Source: Vagococcus bubulae
GTDB taxonomy: Bacteria; Bacillota; Bacilli; Lactobacillales; Vagococcaceae
Length of the DNA stretch: 53,408 bases
Direction: 5' to 3'
NCBI RefSeq assembly: GCF_003950315.1
Contig: NZ_NGJT01000016.1
Location: 1 to 53,408, forward strand
Shown here: positions 27,409-34,967 of the stretch, in pieces
Position numbering within the stretch: the first letter of the stretch is position 1
Layout: each line of letters opens with the position of its first letter
Position numbers and translations under genes: made by a program
The notes under the pieces: generated by a model
What the model was told of the DNA's origin: nothing
Databases searched by the model: none
The model's input: only the letters and a program-made list of their open reading frames with translations

Positions 27409-28022
27409 TTGAATGCTCCTTTCTTTGCCAATCTATCAGCCATATCATTATATTTATTGTGACTATGCGCTTTTACTTTTACAAAAGATAGATTGATTTT
27501 TTCTACTTTCTTTTCCATATAATAAACATATGCTTCAGATATAGGTACGTTGGCCTTCCACTCACCAGAGGCCCATTTTTCAATCCCCATATAATCATAA
27601 TGTATCGTTACATGGTCATACCCATTTTTGATAGCATAATCAATGCCCTGTAATACGGCAACAATCTCACCACCCACTTGCTTACTGCCAGTATATTTAG
27701 GATTCGAACTTTTTCCATGCTGTGTAAACTTAATATCATCTTCTATCACAGCAACAAATCCCCAACCATACTGTTCCTTACTTTGACACCATGATCCATC
27801 TACATAGATATCAACGGAATTAGAAAAATCAGATTCAGATATAGAAGATTGAGACACTTTAAGTGTCTCATCTCCTTTTGATAAATAACGCTCTGCTTCT
27901 TCCAATGAAGAAAAGGATTTATATGTTGCTCCTGAAAATCCCTTTACGTGTTTTTCACATTCTTTCCAAGACGTATACACACCTGGACGAATTCCACTTT
28001 TTACTGCATAGTATTTACTCAT
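27405..28022 (-). CDS. Ribonuclease HI with N-terminal hybrid-binding domain
   Basis: About 205 residues. The N-terminal SKYYAVKSGIRPGVYTSWKE...KHVKGFSGATYKSF is the hybrid-binding (viroplasmin-like) domain of RNase H1. After a linker, VDIYVDGSWCQ, GGEIVAVLQGIDYA, HYDYMGIEKWASGEW and HSHNKYNDMADRLAK provide the D-E-D-D catalytic set. It removes RNA from RNA-DNA hybrids. ATG 28022 with AAGGAGGAG is chosen over a longer frame to 28082. The Cch2-like gene stop lies 8 bases inside this gene, so both are coupled. RNase HI inside an SCC core is unusual and may support element replication. Confidence 0.85.
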   Translation of the reverse strand: MSKYYAVKSGIRPGVYTSWKECEKHVKGFSGATYKSFSSLEEAERYLSKGDETLKVSQSSISESDFSNSVDIYVDGSWCQSKEQYGWGFVAVIEDDIKFTQHGKSSNPKYTGSKQVGGEIVAVLQGIDYAIKNGYDHVTIHYDYMGIEKWASGEWKANVPISEAYVYYMEKKVEKINLSFVKVKAHSHNKYNDMADRLAKKGAFK

Positions 28023-29652
28023 ATTTAGACTCCTCCTTCTGTTGATTACCATGAACATCAATTGGAACGCCAAGAAGCACAAATTGTGACTTATTCGAAT
28101 CTCGGTAGTATAAACGATCTGATTCGGTTTTAGTAATACCAGTCTGTTTCCATTCTTTCAAAATTGAAGTTGCTGACGGTAGGCCTAAATCAACAATGAT
28201 GGTATCAAACACTTCTTTACGTATTTTTACATACCCATTTTTTGTATTAATTTCTCCAAGGTAATCACCAGAATTTATTGGTTTATCACCATCAATAGAG
28301 AAAAAATTCTGTTTCTTTACAATCCATGAAATCAATAATTCTAGAGTAGTTGCATTATAATCAAGTAGTAAAGCTTGTTTCTCAATAATGCTACACAAAA
28401 TCGTATCCATTCCATCTATATCTAAACTAACCTCAAAGCAATGTTGGATTAGTTTAGCCGTTAGCATCACAGCTGCTATACGTTTGATAAAACGTTGTAC
28501 TTTATTATTTGCTTTTGGAAATCTTTGATGATATTGACTGACAATATCATCAAAGGAGCTCGATAATTCTGACACATTATAATTAGTCAAAAATTCTGCA
28601 AACATAGGGGCAGCAAAACCAAAGTTTTTTTGAAATACACTCTTAATTTGTTCAGCGTGTTCTGAAGATTTTGTATAGTTTAAGCCTGCTAATTCATAAT
28701 ACCTAGCACCTAACCCGCCATTCTTTTTAGTATATTGTTCAAGCGATTCCTCTCCAGTTACTAACACTTGCGTGACAAAAGAAGCTCCCTCCTTCATCTC
28801 ACTCGTTTCTGATAACCGATCTTTTTCTTTCCCATTGCCAATATTATAAATCAAATCGCTAACATCACTGGATGAAGAGGATGATAGATCATCAAAACAT
28901 AGCATAATACCATTAAGGCCTGCCAAAGACTTAATCATTGAATTCTTAGTAGATGAAAAAGACTTCATCAAGCTGCCAGCTTTTTGAGAGGTAGGTTCAC
29001 CAAAACAACTTAGAGCTAAAATAGCTGAACAAGTTTTGCCTGTTGAACTATCCCCAAATAGATTGACTACACCAGATCCAATATCCTTTCCGAGTGTAAA
29101 AGAATCAAATGCTATAAAAACACTGGACAAAGATATTGATAGTACCAATTCCAACTCGACATTTTCTAGGACAAAGTCTTTAATACCTTGTAGCCACTGG
29201 TCGTAGCTACCCACTTTATTAAGTGATAGATTACCACCAAAAGATAAGTCCTCACTATCTTTTGTAACAAATGACAAAACATCCTCTTGCAGGTACCAGC
29301 CAGCTTGATTAATCACTTTAGTTGTTTTTACCATTTGCTTTTGCAACATTAAATAACGAGATAGTTCAGAAGAATACATAGGATCAATAGCTACTCCATA
29401 CTTGCTAAGATAATTAATTTTATTTGGTAGTATTGCATCTGGCTCAATCATGATTGAACTAAACTCCCCTTCAAAATAAAACGTTAGCTGGTACTGTTGC
29501 TCCATGGTTTCCTTACTTTGCAAAATACGAGAAATGAACACTGAGCGGCTTATTCTGCCGTTTGGTCCTGAAACAGCATTTTTATCGACACTAAATTTAT
29601 CTGCAACTTCGATTTTTTCTCCTGATTCTATCACACTTTTAAAATCATTCAT
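28015..29652 (-). CDS. DUF927 ATPase, Cch2-like SCC replication helicase
   Basis: A 545-residue protein of the DUF927 class. VVNLFGDSSTGKTCSA (about 189-204) is Walker A and GIMLCFDDLSSSSSSDV (about 248-264) Walker B. VLVTGEESLEQY follows as a sensor segment. GWYLQEDVLSFVTKD near 118-132 is the usual N-terminal DUF927 piece. Cch2 proteins of SCC elements are AAA-type ATPases thought to be MCM-like replicative helicases. It is followed by RNase HI and ccrAB and preceded by a small OB-like gene. Start ATG 29652 with AGGAGG. I did not find a second helicase (cch) or the CCPol polymerase. Confidence 0.8.
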   Translation of the reverse strand: MNDFKSVIESGEKIEVADKFSVDKNAVSGPNGRISRSVFISRILQSKETMEQQYQLTFYFEGEFSSIMIEPDAILPNKINYLSKYGVAIDPMYSSELSRYLMLQKQMVKTTKVINQAGWYLQEDVLSFVTKDSEDLSFGGNLSLNKVGSYDQWLQGIKDFVLENVELELVLSISLSSVFIAFDSFTLGKDIGSGVVNLFGDSSTGKTCSAILALSCFGEPTSQKAGSLMKSFSSTKNSMIKSLAGLNGIMLCFDDLSSSSSSDVSDLIYNIGNGKEKDRLSETSEMKEGASFVTQVLVTGEESLEQYTKKNGGLGARYYELAGLNYTKSSEHAEQIKSVFQKNFGFAAPMFAEFLTNYNVSELSSSFDDIVSQYHQRFPKANNKVQRFIKRIAAVMLTAKLIQHCFEVSLDIDGMDTILCSIIEKQALLLDYNATTLELLISWIVKKQNFFSIDGDKPINSGDYLGEINTKNGYVKIRKEVFDTIIVDLGLPSATSILKEWKQTGITKTESDRLYYRDSNKSQFVLLGVPIDVHGNQQKEESKYE

Positions 29653-29668
29653 TCTTGATACCTCCTAT

Positions 29669-30025
29669 TTATTGATTATTTGAAGCATATGGTTGTAATA
29701 AATTAATTACTTGAATCGCAATGAGGTCTGAGTAAGAATGATGAAGCCCTTGCCCTTCCCTATATGTGATTAATACTTTAGCTCCAATAATCTTACTAAA
29801 ATCAATAACGTGCTGAGACCAACAAATCCTTCCTATAGAGCTTAATACTGCACGTTGAACATACTTATCGTTTAGATTAAAGACAAATATATCTGAGCTA
29901 ATAGATTCTGTCCCCTTTGATAAAGCTATTTTTAGTGTCAATACGTTATTACTAAACTCAACGAATTCAACTGTGCCCAAAAAATAACGTAAATAATCTT
30001 GAGGAACCTGATAACATGGAAACAT
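29669..30025 (-). CDS. Small OB-like protein upstream of the Cch2-like gene
   Basis: About 118 residues, starting MFPCYQVPQDYLRYF at ATG 30025 with AAAGGGG in front; a longer frame to 30163 lacks a binding site and runs into a repeat. The middle alternates hydrophobic strands: FLGTVEFVEFSNNVLTLKIAL, DIFVFNLNDKY, IIGAKVLITYREGQGLHH. This resembles an OB-fold single-strand-binding protein. In SCC elements a small protein of this kind often pairs with the polymerase or helicase. The assignment is from pattern and position, not a recognised motif. Confidence 0.6.
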   Translation of the reverse strand: MFPCYQVPQDYLRYFLGTVEFVEFSNNVLTLKIALSKGTESISSDIFVFNLNDKYVQRAVLSSIGRICWSQHVIDFSKIIGAKVLITYREGQGLHHSYSDLIAIQVINLLQPYASNNQ

Positions 30026-30149
30026 AAAAATTACCCCTTTCAGATTTTTATAATATTTACTTACCGGTAGTAAATTAGTTATAACAACCAACGAGATGTT
30101 TGAGCATATCGCGTTGCCTGTTACAACTAATCTACTACATAAAATAAAG

Positions 30150-30196
30150 AACGTTTTTATCATTATTTACAAATATCAAATAATGATAAAAACGTT
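30150..30196. repeat. Perfect 19-bp inverted repeat between divergent genes
   Basis: 30150-30168 is exactly complementary to 30178-30196 with a 9-base loop. It lies between the core operon, which starts at 30025, and the plus-strand gene at 30306. It may be an operator for both, a terminator hairpin or part of an origin. On the plus strand an extended -10 TGGTATAAT follows (30256-30264). Confidence 0.7.
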
Positions 30197-30305
30197 AAAA
30201 TAAAAAGGTTCTTTTTTATTAAAATTTTTTAATAACCTGTTTAAAAAACATAAAATGGTATAATGATATATAAACTTTTATCTTAAAAAATTGGAGGAAT
30301 GAGAT

Positions 30306-31331
30306 ATGACAATACTATTTCAAGATATAGTCGATAATGTACTCTACTTGAAAGAGGATATTGAGTATAGTACATTGGAATTAGTTCCGTTAAATGAAAT
30401 GCCAAAAAGTCAACTTCAGCATCTTTTCAGCAAAACAAAAGTCTTACTAAAATCTGTACCTGAATTTAGTAAAGAATATTGTGATTTATTAAGTTATTTT
30501 CCAAGTTCGAAAAAGCAGTCACCTTCAGACGATTTGTATTCATACTCAATCTCTACTGAAAGGGCAGTCATTTTATGGACAGTTTTATCAAGTCATTTCT
30601 TATGGAATAGGTCAAATAAAAAAACTACTTTAATTAAAGAAAAGTATATTTATAAGAATATAGCCCATGAAAACAACGCAATATTACCTAAAAATGAATA
30701 TCACAATAATCGATATACTTCGAAGCATATCGAAAATAATAGATTTGATTTAATGCAAAATAATGATTTCAATATAAAACTAAATAATCATTTAGAATAT
30801 AACAAAGCTTTTGATTCAGATGATATAGATCTTGATAAAAGACAAAATTTTATATTTTCTCTTGCTAATTTCTGTCATATTTTAACTTACAAAAATATTG
30901 ATGATGTTGACAAACAAGCCATGGAAGTATACACACTTTTAACAACAGAAAATACTGATATTGACGAATTTTCATACCAAGATATAAATGAAAGATATAA
31001 AAATTTTTTTAGTATAGTTTCTGATTTTAATAAAAATACAGTCAAAAATATGCTATTGAGCATTGTATACCCTCATAGCGGACCCAATTATTTACAATCT
31101 ATAAAGAAAAAAAATATTAATTTATTAAAGATGAGAAGAAAAAATATGAAAGCTGAAGACGAAAGATTACTGGACTCGTTAACTGATAATTATCTTTTTA
31201 CCGATTCATGTATGGAAGAGCATCAGTCAAATATTGATAAAAGGATGTATAATAGCATAAGATTTGAATCAGACCTTTATAATTTTTTACAAAATTATAA
31301 AACTAAAGATAATGAGACAGATACTTACTAA
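30306..31331 (+). CDS. Unrecognised 341-residue protein
   Basis: A soluble, lysine- and asparagine-rich protein with no signal peptide or membrane segment. I recognise no domain. Mid-protein SISTERAVILWTVLSSHFLWN is the most ordered-looking part; 110-170 is low-complexity and rich in N, H and K; a charged helix (NLLKMRRKNMKAEDERLLDSL) lies near 275-300. It is the only plus-strand gene in the SCC core, divergent from the Cch2-like operon, with GGAGG 8 bases before ATG. Very AT-rich even for the window. Position suggests a regulator or replication partner of the cassette; this is a guess. Confidence 0.65.
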   Translation: MTILFQDIVDNVLYLKEDIEYSTLELVPLNEMPKSQLQHLFSKTKVLLKSVPEFSKEYCDLLSYFPSSKKQSPSDDLYSYSISTERAVILWTVLSSHFLWNRSNKKTTLIKEKYIYKNIAHENNAILPKNEYHNNRYTSKHIENNRFDLMQNNDFNIKLNNHLEYNKAFDSDDIDLDKRQNFIFSLANFCHILTYKNIDDVDKQAMEVYTLLTTENTDIDEFSYQDINERYKNFFSIVSDFNKNTVKNMLLSIVYPHSGPNYLQSIKKKNINLLKMRRKNMKAEDERLLDSLTDNYLFTDSCMEEHQSNIDKRMYNSIRFESDLYNFLQNYKTKDNETDTY

Positions 31332-31379
31332 ATATACCAAATCACTTTTACTGTAATTTGATATAACTGCAACAATAAT

Positions 31380-31418
31380 CCCCATAAAATCATTTGTCAG
31401 AAAAATGATTTCATGGGG
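31380..31418. terminator. Terminator after the 341-residue gene
   Basis: CCCCATAAAATCATTT (31380-31395) pairs with 31403-31418 with one G-T wobble, followed by CATTTATATTTTATT on the plus strand. It lies 49 bases past the stop codon and also faces the minus-strand operon. Confidence 0.75.
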
Positions 31419-31447
31419 CATTTATATTTTATTCATTTACTTATTCA

Positions 31448-31501
31448 CTATCCAAATACAAAACTAGTCATCATAATGACATAGAGTATCAAACGTTTCA
31501 C
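31448..31501 (-). CDS. Possible 17-residue hydrophobic peptide
   Basis: GTG at 31499-31501 overlaps the TAG of the upstream membrane protein gene (ATAGTG) and has AAGGAGGG 6 bases upstream. It encodes MKRLILYVIMMTSFVFG, then TAG. A positively charged start and hydrophobic body suit a membrane-inserting or secreted peptide. It may equally be chance. Confidence 0.25.
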   Translation of the reverse strand: MKRLILYVIMMTSFVFG

Positions 31502-32037
31502 TATTTACCCTCCTTTTCTTTCTTTTTCTCACCTAGGCCAGATAAGTTTTTGTCTTGTATCGCTTGTTTCACACTTTCTTCCGTCACGTTAAGATGAAAA
31601 TAATCTATTATTCCTAAAGACAATACCACAACATTACTGATTAAATATAGCCAACCACTTAGACCAAAACCCGCTTTAAAGGACACCGCATACGATGCCG
31701 CTGCCGCATTCCCTAATCCTACGGTATCTTTCACATTCAAGCGAATAACGATAAGAACTAATAGAGATGCAATTGGTAAGACAAATCGCCACAACGATTC
31801 TTTCTCTTTTAACTTATCAAATTGAGTCATCAATAGTAAAAGAACTGGTACTACCAATAAAACTAAACTATAAATAGTCGAGCCATTAAACAGTATATGA
31901 TAACCTGAGATACCATAGGTATCTGTATACTTTCCAAACGATTCCCCGTAAGTGATCAAACTACCCACAAACAGTGTCACAATCATTACTATGCTACATA
32001 TATTTCCTATTGTTTTCTTTGATAGATGTTGTTTCAT
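31501..32037 (-). CDS. Membrane protein, unknown
   Basis: A 178-residue protein with four probable membrane helices: about 10-28, 52-68, 82-97 and 132-150. The loop between 98 and 130 holds KDTVGLGNAAAASYAVSFKAGFGLSG. The C terminus is highly charged and cytoplasmic (LSGLGEKKKEKEGK). I recognise no family. It ends a row of small minus-strand genes from the DUF960 gene leftward, with a gap of 23 bases from the gene before it. ATG 32037 with GGAGAG upstream. Confidence 0.7.
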   Translation of the reverse strand: MKQHLSKKTIGNICSIVMIVTLFVGSLITYGESFGKYTDTYGISGYHILFNGSTIYSLVLLVVPVLLLLMTQFDKLKEKESLWRFVLPIASLLVLIVIRLNVKDTVGLGNAAAASYAVSFKAGFGLSGWLYLISNVVVLSLGIIDYFHLNVTEESVKQAIQDKNLSGLGEKKKEKEGK

Positions 32038-32060
32038 GTTAAGACTCTCCTTTATTCCTA

Positions 32061-32387
32061 TTATTTATGCCACATCGTTTTACGTCGCTGTATTCGTTCT
32101 TCCAATATAATTCTAGCTGACCTTTTTTCATCTAAGCTGTTCCCGTTATACATGATGTATTCTAATTCACTATCACTTAGTTTTCGATACTGGCTGTGTC
32201 GATTAGCGATATCACGATTAATGGTTCGATCTCTTTTTGTTACTAATGCATACAAGCTAACTAATCCCACGAGTAGTGCTATCGGAACTTGCCACCACTT
32301 AAATTCCGTATCCAGTTGGTCATTCACCCATGGTAAAATATACTTCACAATGATGTAGCCTATGGCTACTAAAAATAAGATGCCCAT
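32061..32387 (-). CDS. Small membrane-anchored protein, unknown
   Basis: A 108-residue protein with two hydrophobic segments (MGILFLVAIGYIIVKYILPW, about 1-20, and WWQVPIALLVGLVSLYALV, about 31-49). A basic cytoplasmic tail follows: NRDIANRHSQYRKLSDSELEYIMYNGNSLDEKRSARIILEERI region. No family recognised. It sits between a helix-turn-helix-like gene and the other membrane protein, so the two may act together. AGGAGTG before ATG 32387. Confidence 0.7.
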   Translation of the reverse strand: MGILFLVAIGYIIVKYILPWVNDQLDTEFKWWQVPIALLVGLVSLYALVTKRDRTINRDIANRHSQYRKLSDSELEYIMYNGNSLDEKRSARIILEERIQRRKTMWHK

Positions 32388-32437
32388 TCTCTTTCACTCC
32401 TATGTATCTTTACGTCTATTTATGAACTAAAATAGAC

Positions 32438-32803
32438 TTAATCATTCTCTTCTCCCTCTTCTGATCGTCTCTCTTCCAACCATTTTGTAATATAAACTAA
32501 CTCCTCTTCCTCTACTCGATTAGATGTACTATCTTGTCGAATGTCACGCAAAAACCGTCGCATTTGGCGTTCTGAATAATCAAATTTTCTAGCTAACTGT
32601 TGAAGCTCTCGACTCGATAGTTGATGCCCTTTTTGTGTTTCTTTTTTAAGATACTGTTTCACATAATCCGCACTAATTAATTTGGTTGGAAACGTGATAG
32701 TCAAACCTTTAAACTCCTGATATAGTCGTAACGCATCATCTAATGACGTGACCTTCGCAATTGTTTGATACACCTCATTCAAACTACTTAGTTCTTTCGT
32801 CAC
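32438..32803 (-). CDS. Probable DNA-binding protein with C-terminal helix-turn-helix
   Basis: A 121-residue protein. SSRELQQLARKFDYSERQMRRFLRDI (about 63-88) looks like a helix-turn-helix related to Mor/resolvase C-terminal types. The N terminus (LNEVYQTIAKVTSLDDALRLYQEF) is helical. The tail is acidic (EEERRSEEGEEND-like). It could regulate the small-gene operon or the cassette. GTG start at 32803 with GGAGGGTGACTTTAT in front. Family assignment is uncertain. Confidence 0.6.
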   Translation of the reverse strand: MTKELSSLNEVYQTIAKVTSLDDALRLYQEFKGLTITFPTKLISADYVKQYLKKETQKGHQLSSRELQQLARKFDYSERQMRRFLRDIRQDSTSNRVEEEELVYITKWLEERRSEEGEEND

Positions 32804-32926
32804 ATAAAGTCACCCTCCTTCCCATCAATTAGTATCAGTGTATCGGGTTTCTTTGGCCATTGCCTGTTCGCTTGTCTAGTCTATTGTCACTGACATTGAC
32901 ACTCTATTCGTCAGACAGTCATTCCA

Positions 32927-33010
32927 TTAGCTTTTACTATCGATCAACCGAATCACCTCACAAATAATCGTTGTCCCTACAGTCAGACAAAGCTTTACCC
33001 ATTGATTCAT
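32927..33010 (-). CDS. Small hydrophobic 27-residue protein
   Basis: ATG 33010 overlaps the stop of the preceding micro-gene (AAATGA) and has AAAAGGAGGACAGCAA upstream, a near-ideal binding site. The product begins MNQWVKLCLTVGTTIICEV and ends LIDSKS: a short membrane-type segment with a charged tail. No homologue known to me. Confidence 0.5.
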   Translation of the reverse strand: MNQWVKLCLTVGTTIICEVIRLIDSKS

Positions 33011-33087
33011 TTGCTGTCCTCCTTTTCAGTTAATGTCGCGATGACTTGTTTCAAACACGCTATAATCACTTGTCTATAGTTAGTCAT
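33007..33087 (-). CDS. Small 26-residue protein coupled to its neighbours
   Basis: ATG 33087 lies inside the last codons of the 95-residue gene (its stop is 33080-33082). It begins MTNYRQVIIACLKQVIA and ends EKEDSK; its own last codons contain the ribosome binding site of the next micro-gene. The stop at 33007 overlaps that gene's ATG. Expression would depend on translational coupling. Confidence 0.4.
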   Translation of the reverse strand: MTNYRQVIIACLKQVIATLTEKEDSK

Positions 33088-33367
33088 TCCTATCACACTC
33101 CACGACAATAGACGATACTAATTTAGGACCGTGTAATAATCCATATAACAGCTGAGATGAGTCTTTTAGCGGCATCACATACACGACATCTTCTACCCCA
33201 TAACCATAAAAAGAGACCGTTAGGGTCTCTGGTAATCTATCTAGACAATCGGTTGGTATTAACTCAGGCGATAACTCGTCTTTTTCCAACTCAACGGTTT
33301 CTTCTGACCACTCCTCTTGCTTCGTTTGTTTCCCTGTTTCCTGCTCAAACCATTCTTTCCAATCCAT
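33080..33367 (-). CDS. Small acidic protein, unknown
   Basis: A 95-residue acidic protein. The first third is highly charged (DWKEWFEQETGKQTKQEEW). The remainder, LPETLTVSFYGYGVEDVVYVMPLKD and LLYGLLHGPKLVSSIVVECD, looks like a small beta-rich domain. No family recognised. It lies 40 bases after the RadC-like gene in the same direction and is followed by two coupled micro-genes. GAAAGGGGC before ATG 33367. Small proteins of this type are common beside DUF1643 and DUF960 genes in SCC elements, but I cannot assign one. Confidence 0.6.
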   Translation of the reverse strand: MDWKEWFEQETGKQTKQEEWSEETVELEKDELSPELIPTDCLDRLPETLTVSFYGYGVEDVVYVMPLKDSSQLLYGLLHGPKLVSSIVVECDRND

Positions 33368-33407
33368 TTTTCTGCCCCTTTCTTCACTTTCAATATATGA
33401 CGGCTAT

Positions 33408-33863
33408 TCAACCTAACTTTTGATGTTCACGAAATGAGTAGTAACGCTCTTCTCCAATAATCAAATGGTCGAGTAATTCAATTCCCAATAACTCACTCGC
33501 TTTATAGAGTTTTTCCGTTAAACGTTCATCTGCTTCTGAGGGTGTCGGGTCACCGCTCGGATGATTGTGTCCAATCATCAAACGGGTCGCATTTGATAAT
33601 AAAACTGACTTTAATATATCTCGAGGTACTGCGATACTTTGATTTGCTGTCCCAATATGAACCAAATGAACCACTGTTGGTTCATTTTTACTATTTAAGC
33701 CAATGCTCACTAAATGTTCTCTGTCCTTATTTTCTATGAATAGACGAATTAACTCATAAGCATCATCTGATGTTTGACAACGTCTTGGACCATACAACAG
33801 ACTAGATTCTTTCACTAATGATAGGCTCACAATTGATACGCGTTTACTTGGTAATAGAGTCAT
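33408..33863 (-). CDS. RadC-like JAB/MPN-domain protein
   Basis: A 151-residue protein consisting of the RadC (DUF2466) metalloprotease-like domain. MIGHNHPSGDPTPSEAD (about 97-113) is the JAMM zinc motif H-x-H-P-S-G-D-x-x-P-S-x-x-D. VSIGLNSKNEPTVVHLVHIGTANQS is the strand region before it. Shorter than chromosomal RadC (about 225) because the N-terminal helix-hairpin-helix part is absent, as in mobile-element copies. RadC domains are frequent in SCC and other elements, but the role is unclear. 12 bases after the DUF1643 gene. Confidence 0.85.
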   Translation of the reverse strand: MTLLPSKRVSIVSLSLVKESSLLYGPRRCQTSDDAYELIRLFIENKDREHLVSIGLNSKNEPTVVHLVHIGTANQSIAVPRDILKSVLLSNATRLMIGHNHPSGDPTPSEADERLTEKLYKASELLGIELLDHLIIGEERYYSFREHQKLG

Positions 33864-33875
33864 TCTTTTCTCTCC

Positions 33876-34400
33876 TTATAGTTTAATTTTTTTCAATGTC
33901 CATGGTTGATTTCGAATACTTGGGACAAGTGGATGAATAGGTCGATTATCGTCATCCACAATCGCCACCACTTTGTGTTGGTTCGTCTTAGTCAGTAGGG
34001 ATAAAATCTCTTTCAACCGATCCTGTGCAAATCCTTTTTGCGTTACTGCTGATCCACAACCGATGATGATTTGTTGGACCTCTTTTTTGTTTAATACTTC
34101 TTTCAACAATTCATCTTCTGTTTCCCTATCCAGTAATGTTTCAGATAGTTTCTTTGTGGAGTCAATTCCTGAGACAAGGTTTGCGACCAAATAGCCTTGA
34201 TATCCCATCTCAACCACATGGTTTTGAATCAACATGGTAGTTAGGTCATTTTCTACCCCGCTCACTGACACTGGCTTCAACGTAATCACTGCGACAATTG
34301 CCTGATTTTCTGATCCCCATGTCCGTTGTAGTAAATAACGATTCTTTCTGTCATCACTCAAAAAGACTTCATTTTTTATCGTATGCGTTTCTACTTTCAT
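33876..34400 (-). CDS. DUF1643 protein
   Basis: A 174-residue protein matching DUF1643, a gene common in SCC elements. KNRYLLQRTWGSENQAIVAVITLKPVS (about 17-43) contains the R-x-x-L...P core, and VEMGYQGYLVANLVSGIDS and IIGCGSAVTQKGFAQDRLKEIL follow. P-S-x-x-N is replaced by KPVSVSG, a variation on the usual motif. Biochemical function is unknown. The next genes, DUF960 upstream and RadC downstream, support the SCC assignment. ATG 34400 with AAGGAGG. Confidence 0.8.
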   Translation of the reverse strand: MKVETHTIKNEVFLSDDRKNRYLLQRTWGSENQAIVAVITLKPVSVSGVENDLTTMLIQNHVVEMGYQGYLVANLVSGIDSTKKLSETLLDRETEDELLKEVLNKKEVQQIIIGCGSAVTQKGFAQDRLKEILSLLTKTNQHKVVAIVDDDNRPIHPLVPSIRNQPWTLKKIKL

Positions 34401-34412
34401 CTTGTTTCCTCC

Positions 34413-34733
34413 TTAATATTCTTCTGGTAGTAACATGGTTTGATCTTGGCCATCATCAATTGCCCATATCTTTTTCACACTAAGTGAGTGGTATTCTTCA
34501 AACAAGTGAAGATGATATATCTGTTTCACTTCTGGTTTTTCTTGGCGATGAACAATCGTTAATAGTTCATGTTCAGTATCCACATCAAATTCAATGATTT
34601 GTAGGTAATCCATTGTTGGTTCTTTTTCTTTTGCCCGTTGTAAAATCAACTGCCAACAAAAATATTGAAGTTGATACGGTACGGCTTCTTGTACTCCTTT
34701 TGTCACGTAATATTGATTCTGTCTATCAAACAT
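34413..34733 (-). CDS. DUF960 protein
   Basis: About 106 residues, starting MFDRQNQYYVTKGVQE at ATG 34733 with GGAGGAAAAGAG in front; a longer frame to 34778 would run into the terminator hairpin. The IPxxLQxFxWxLI-like start, a central Y-F-Q-I-F-type strand (DYLQIIEFDVDTE), TIVHRQEKPE and the ending QTMLLPEEY match DUF960, a small SCC-associated family of unknown role. First gene of the minus-strand series that runs to 31448. Confidence 0.8.
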   Translation of the reverse strand: MFDRQNQYYVTKGVQEAVPYQLQYFCWQLILQRAKEKEPTMDYLQIIEFDVDTEHELLTIVHRQEKPEVKQIYHLHLFEEYHSLSVKKIWAIDDGQDQTMLLPEEY

Positions 34734-34762
34734 CTCTTTTCCTCCTTCTATTTTTGTGTACA

Positions 34763-34796
34763 CAAAAAAGCCCAACAACCTAATAGGCTGTTGGGC
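34763..34796 (-). terminator. Terminator of the yhf-like operon
   Basis: AGCCCAACA (34769-34777) and TGTTGGGCT (34788-34796) form a stem extended by an inner AGCC-like pairing. On the minus strand six T residues follow. It lies about 170 bases past the amidase gene; the interval 34797-34967 holds only AT-rich sequence. Confidence 0.75.
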
Positions 34797-34967
34797 TCGT
34801 GGTTATAATATATATTTAAAAATTTTTTAATTTCTGATTATTTTTTTCAAAAATATCATATGGCTTATTCTAAACATTAACATCTTCTATAATAATTAAA
34901 ATCTTCTAGTTATCTATAACGTAAAAATTATTACTTCTATTTGATTTTTATTAATAACACTGTTCTG

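Noticed and set aside
29669-30163. Longer version of the OB-like gene starting at 30163
   Set aside because: The extra N terminus includes one arm of the 19-bp inverted repeat and has no binding site; ATG 30025 has one.
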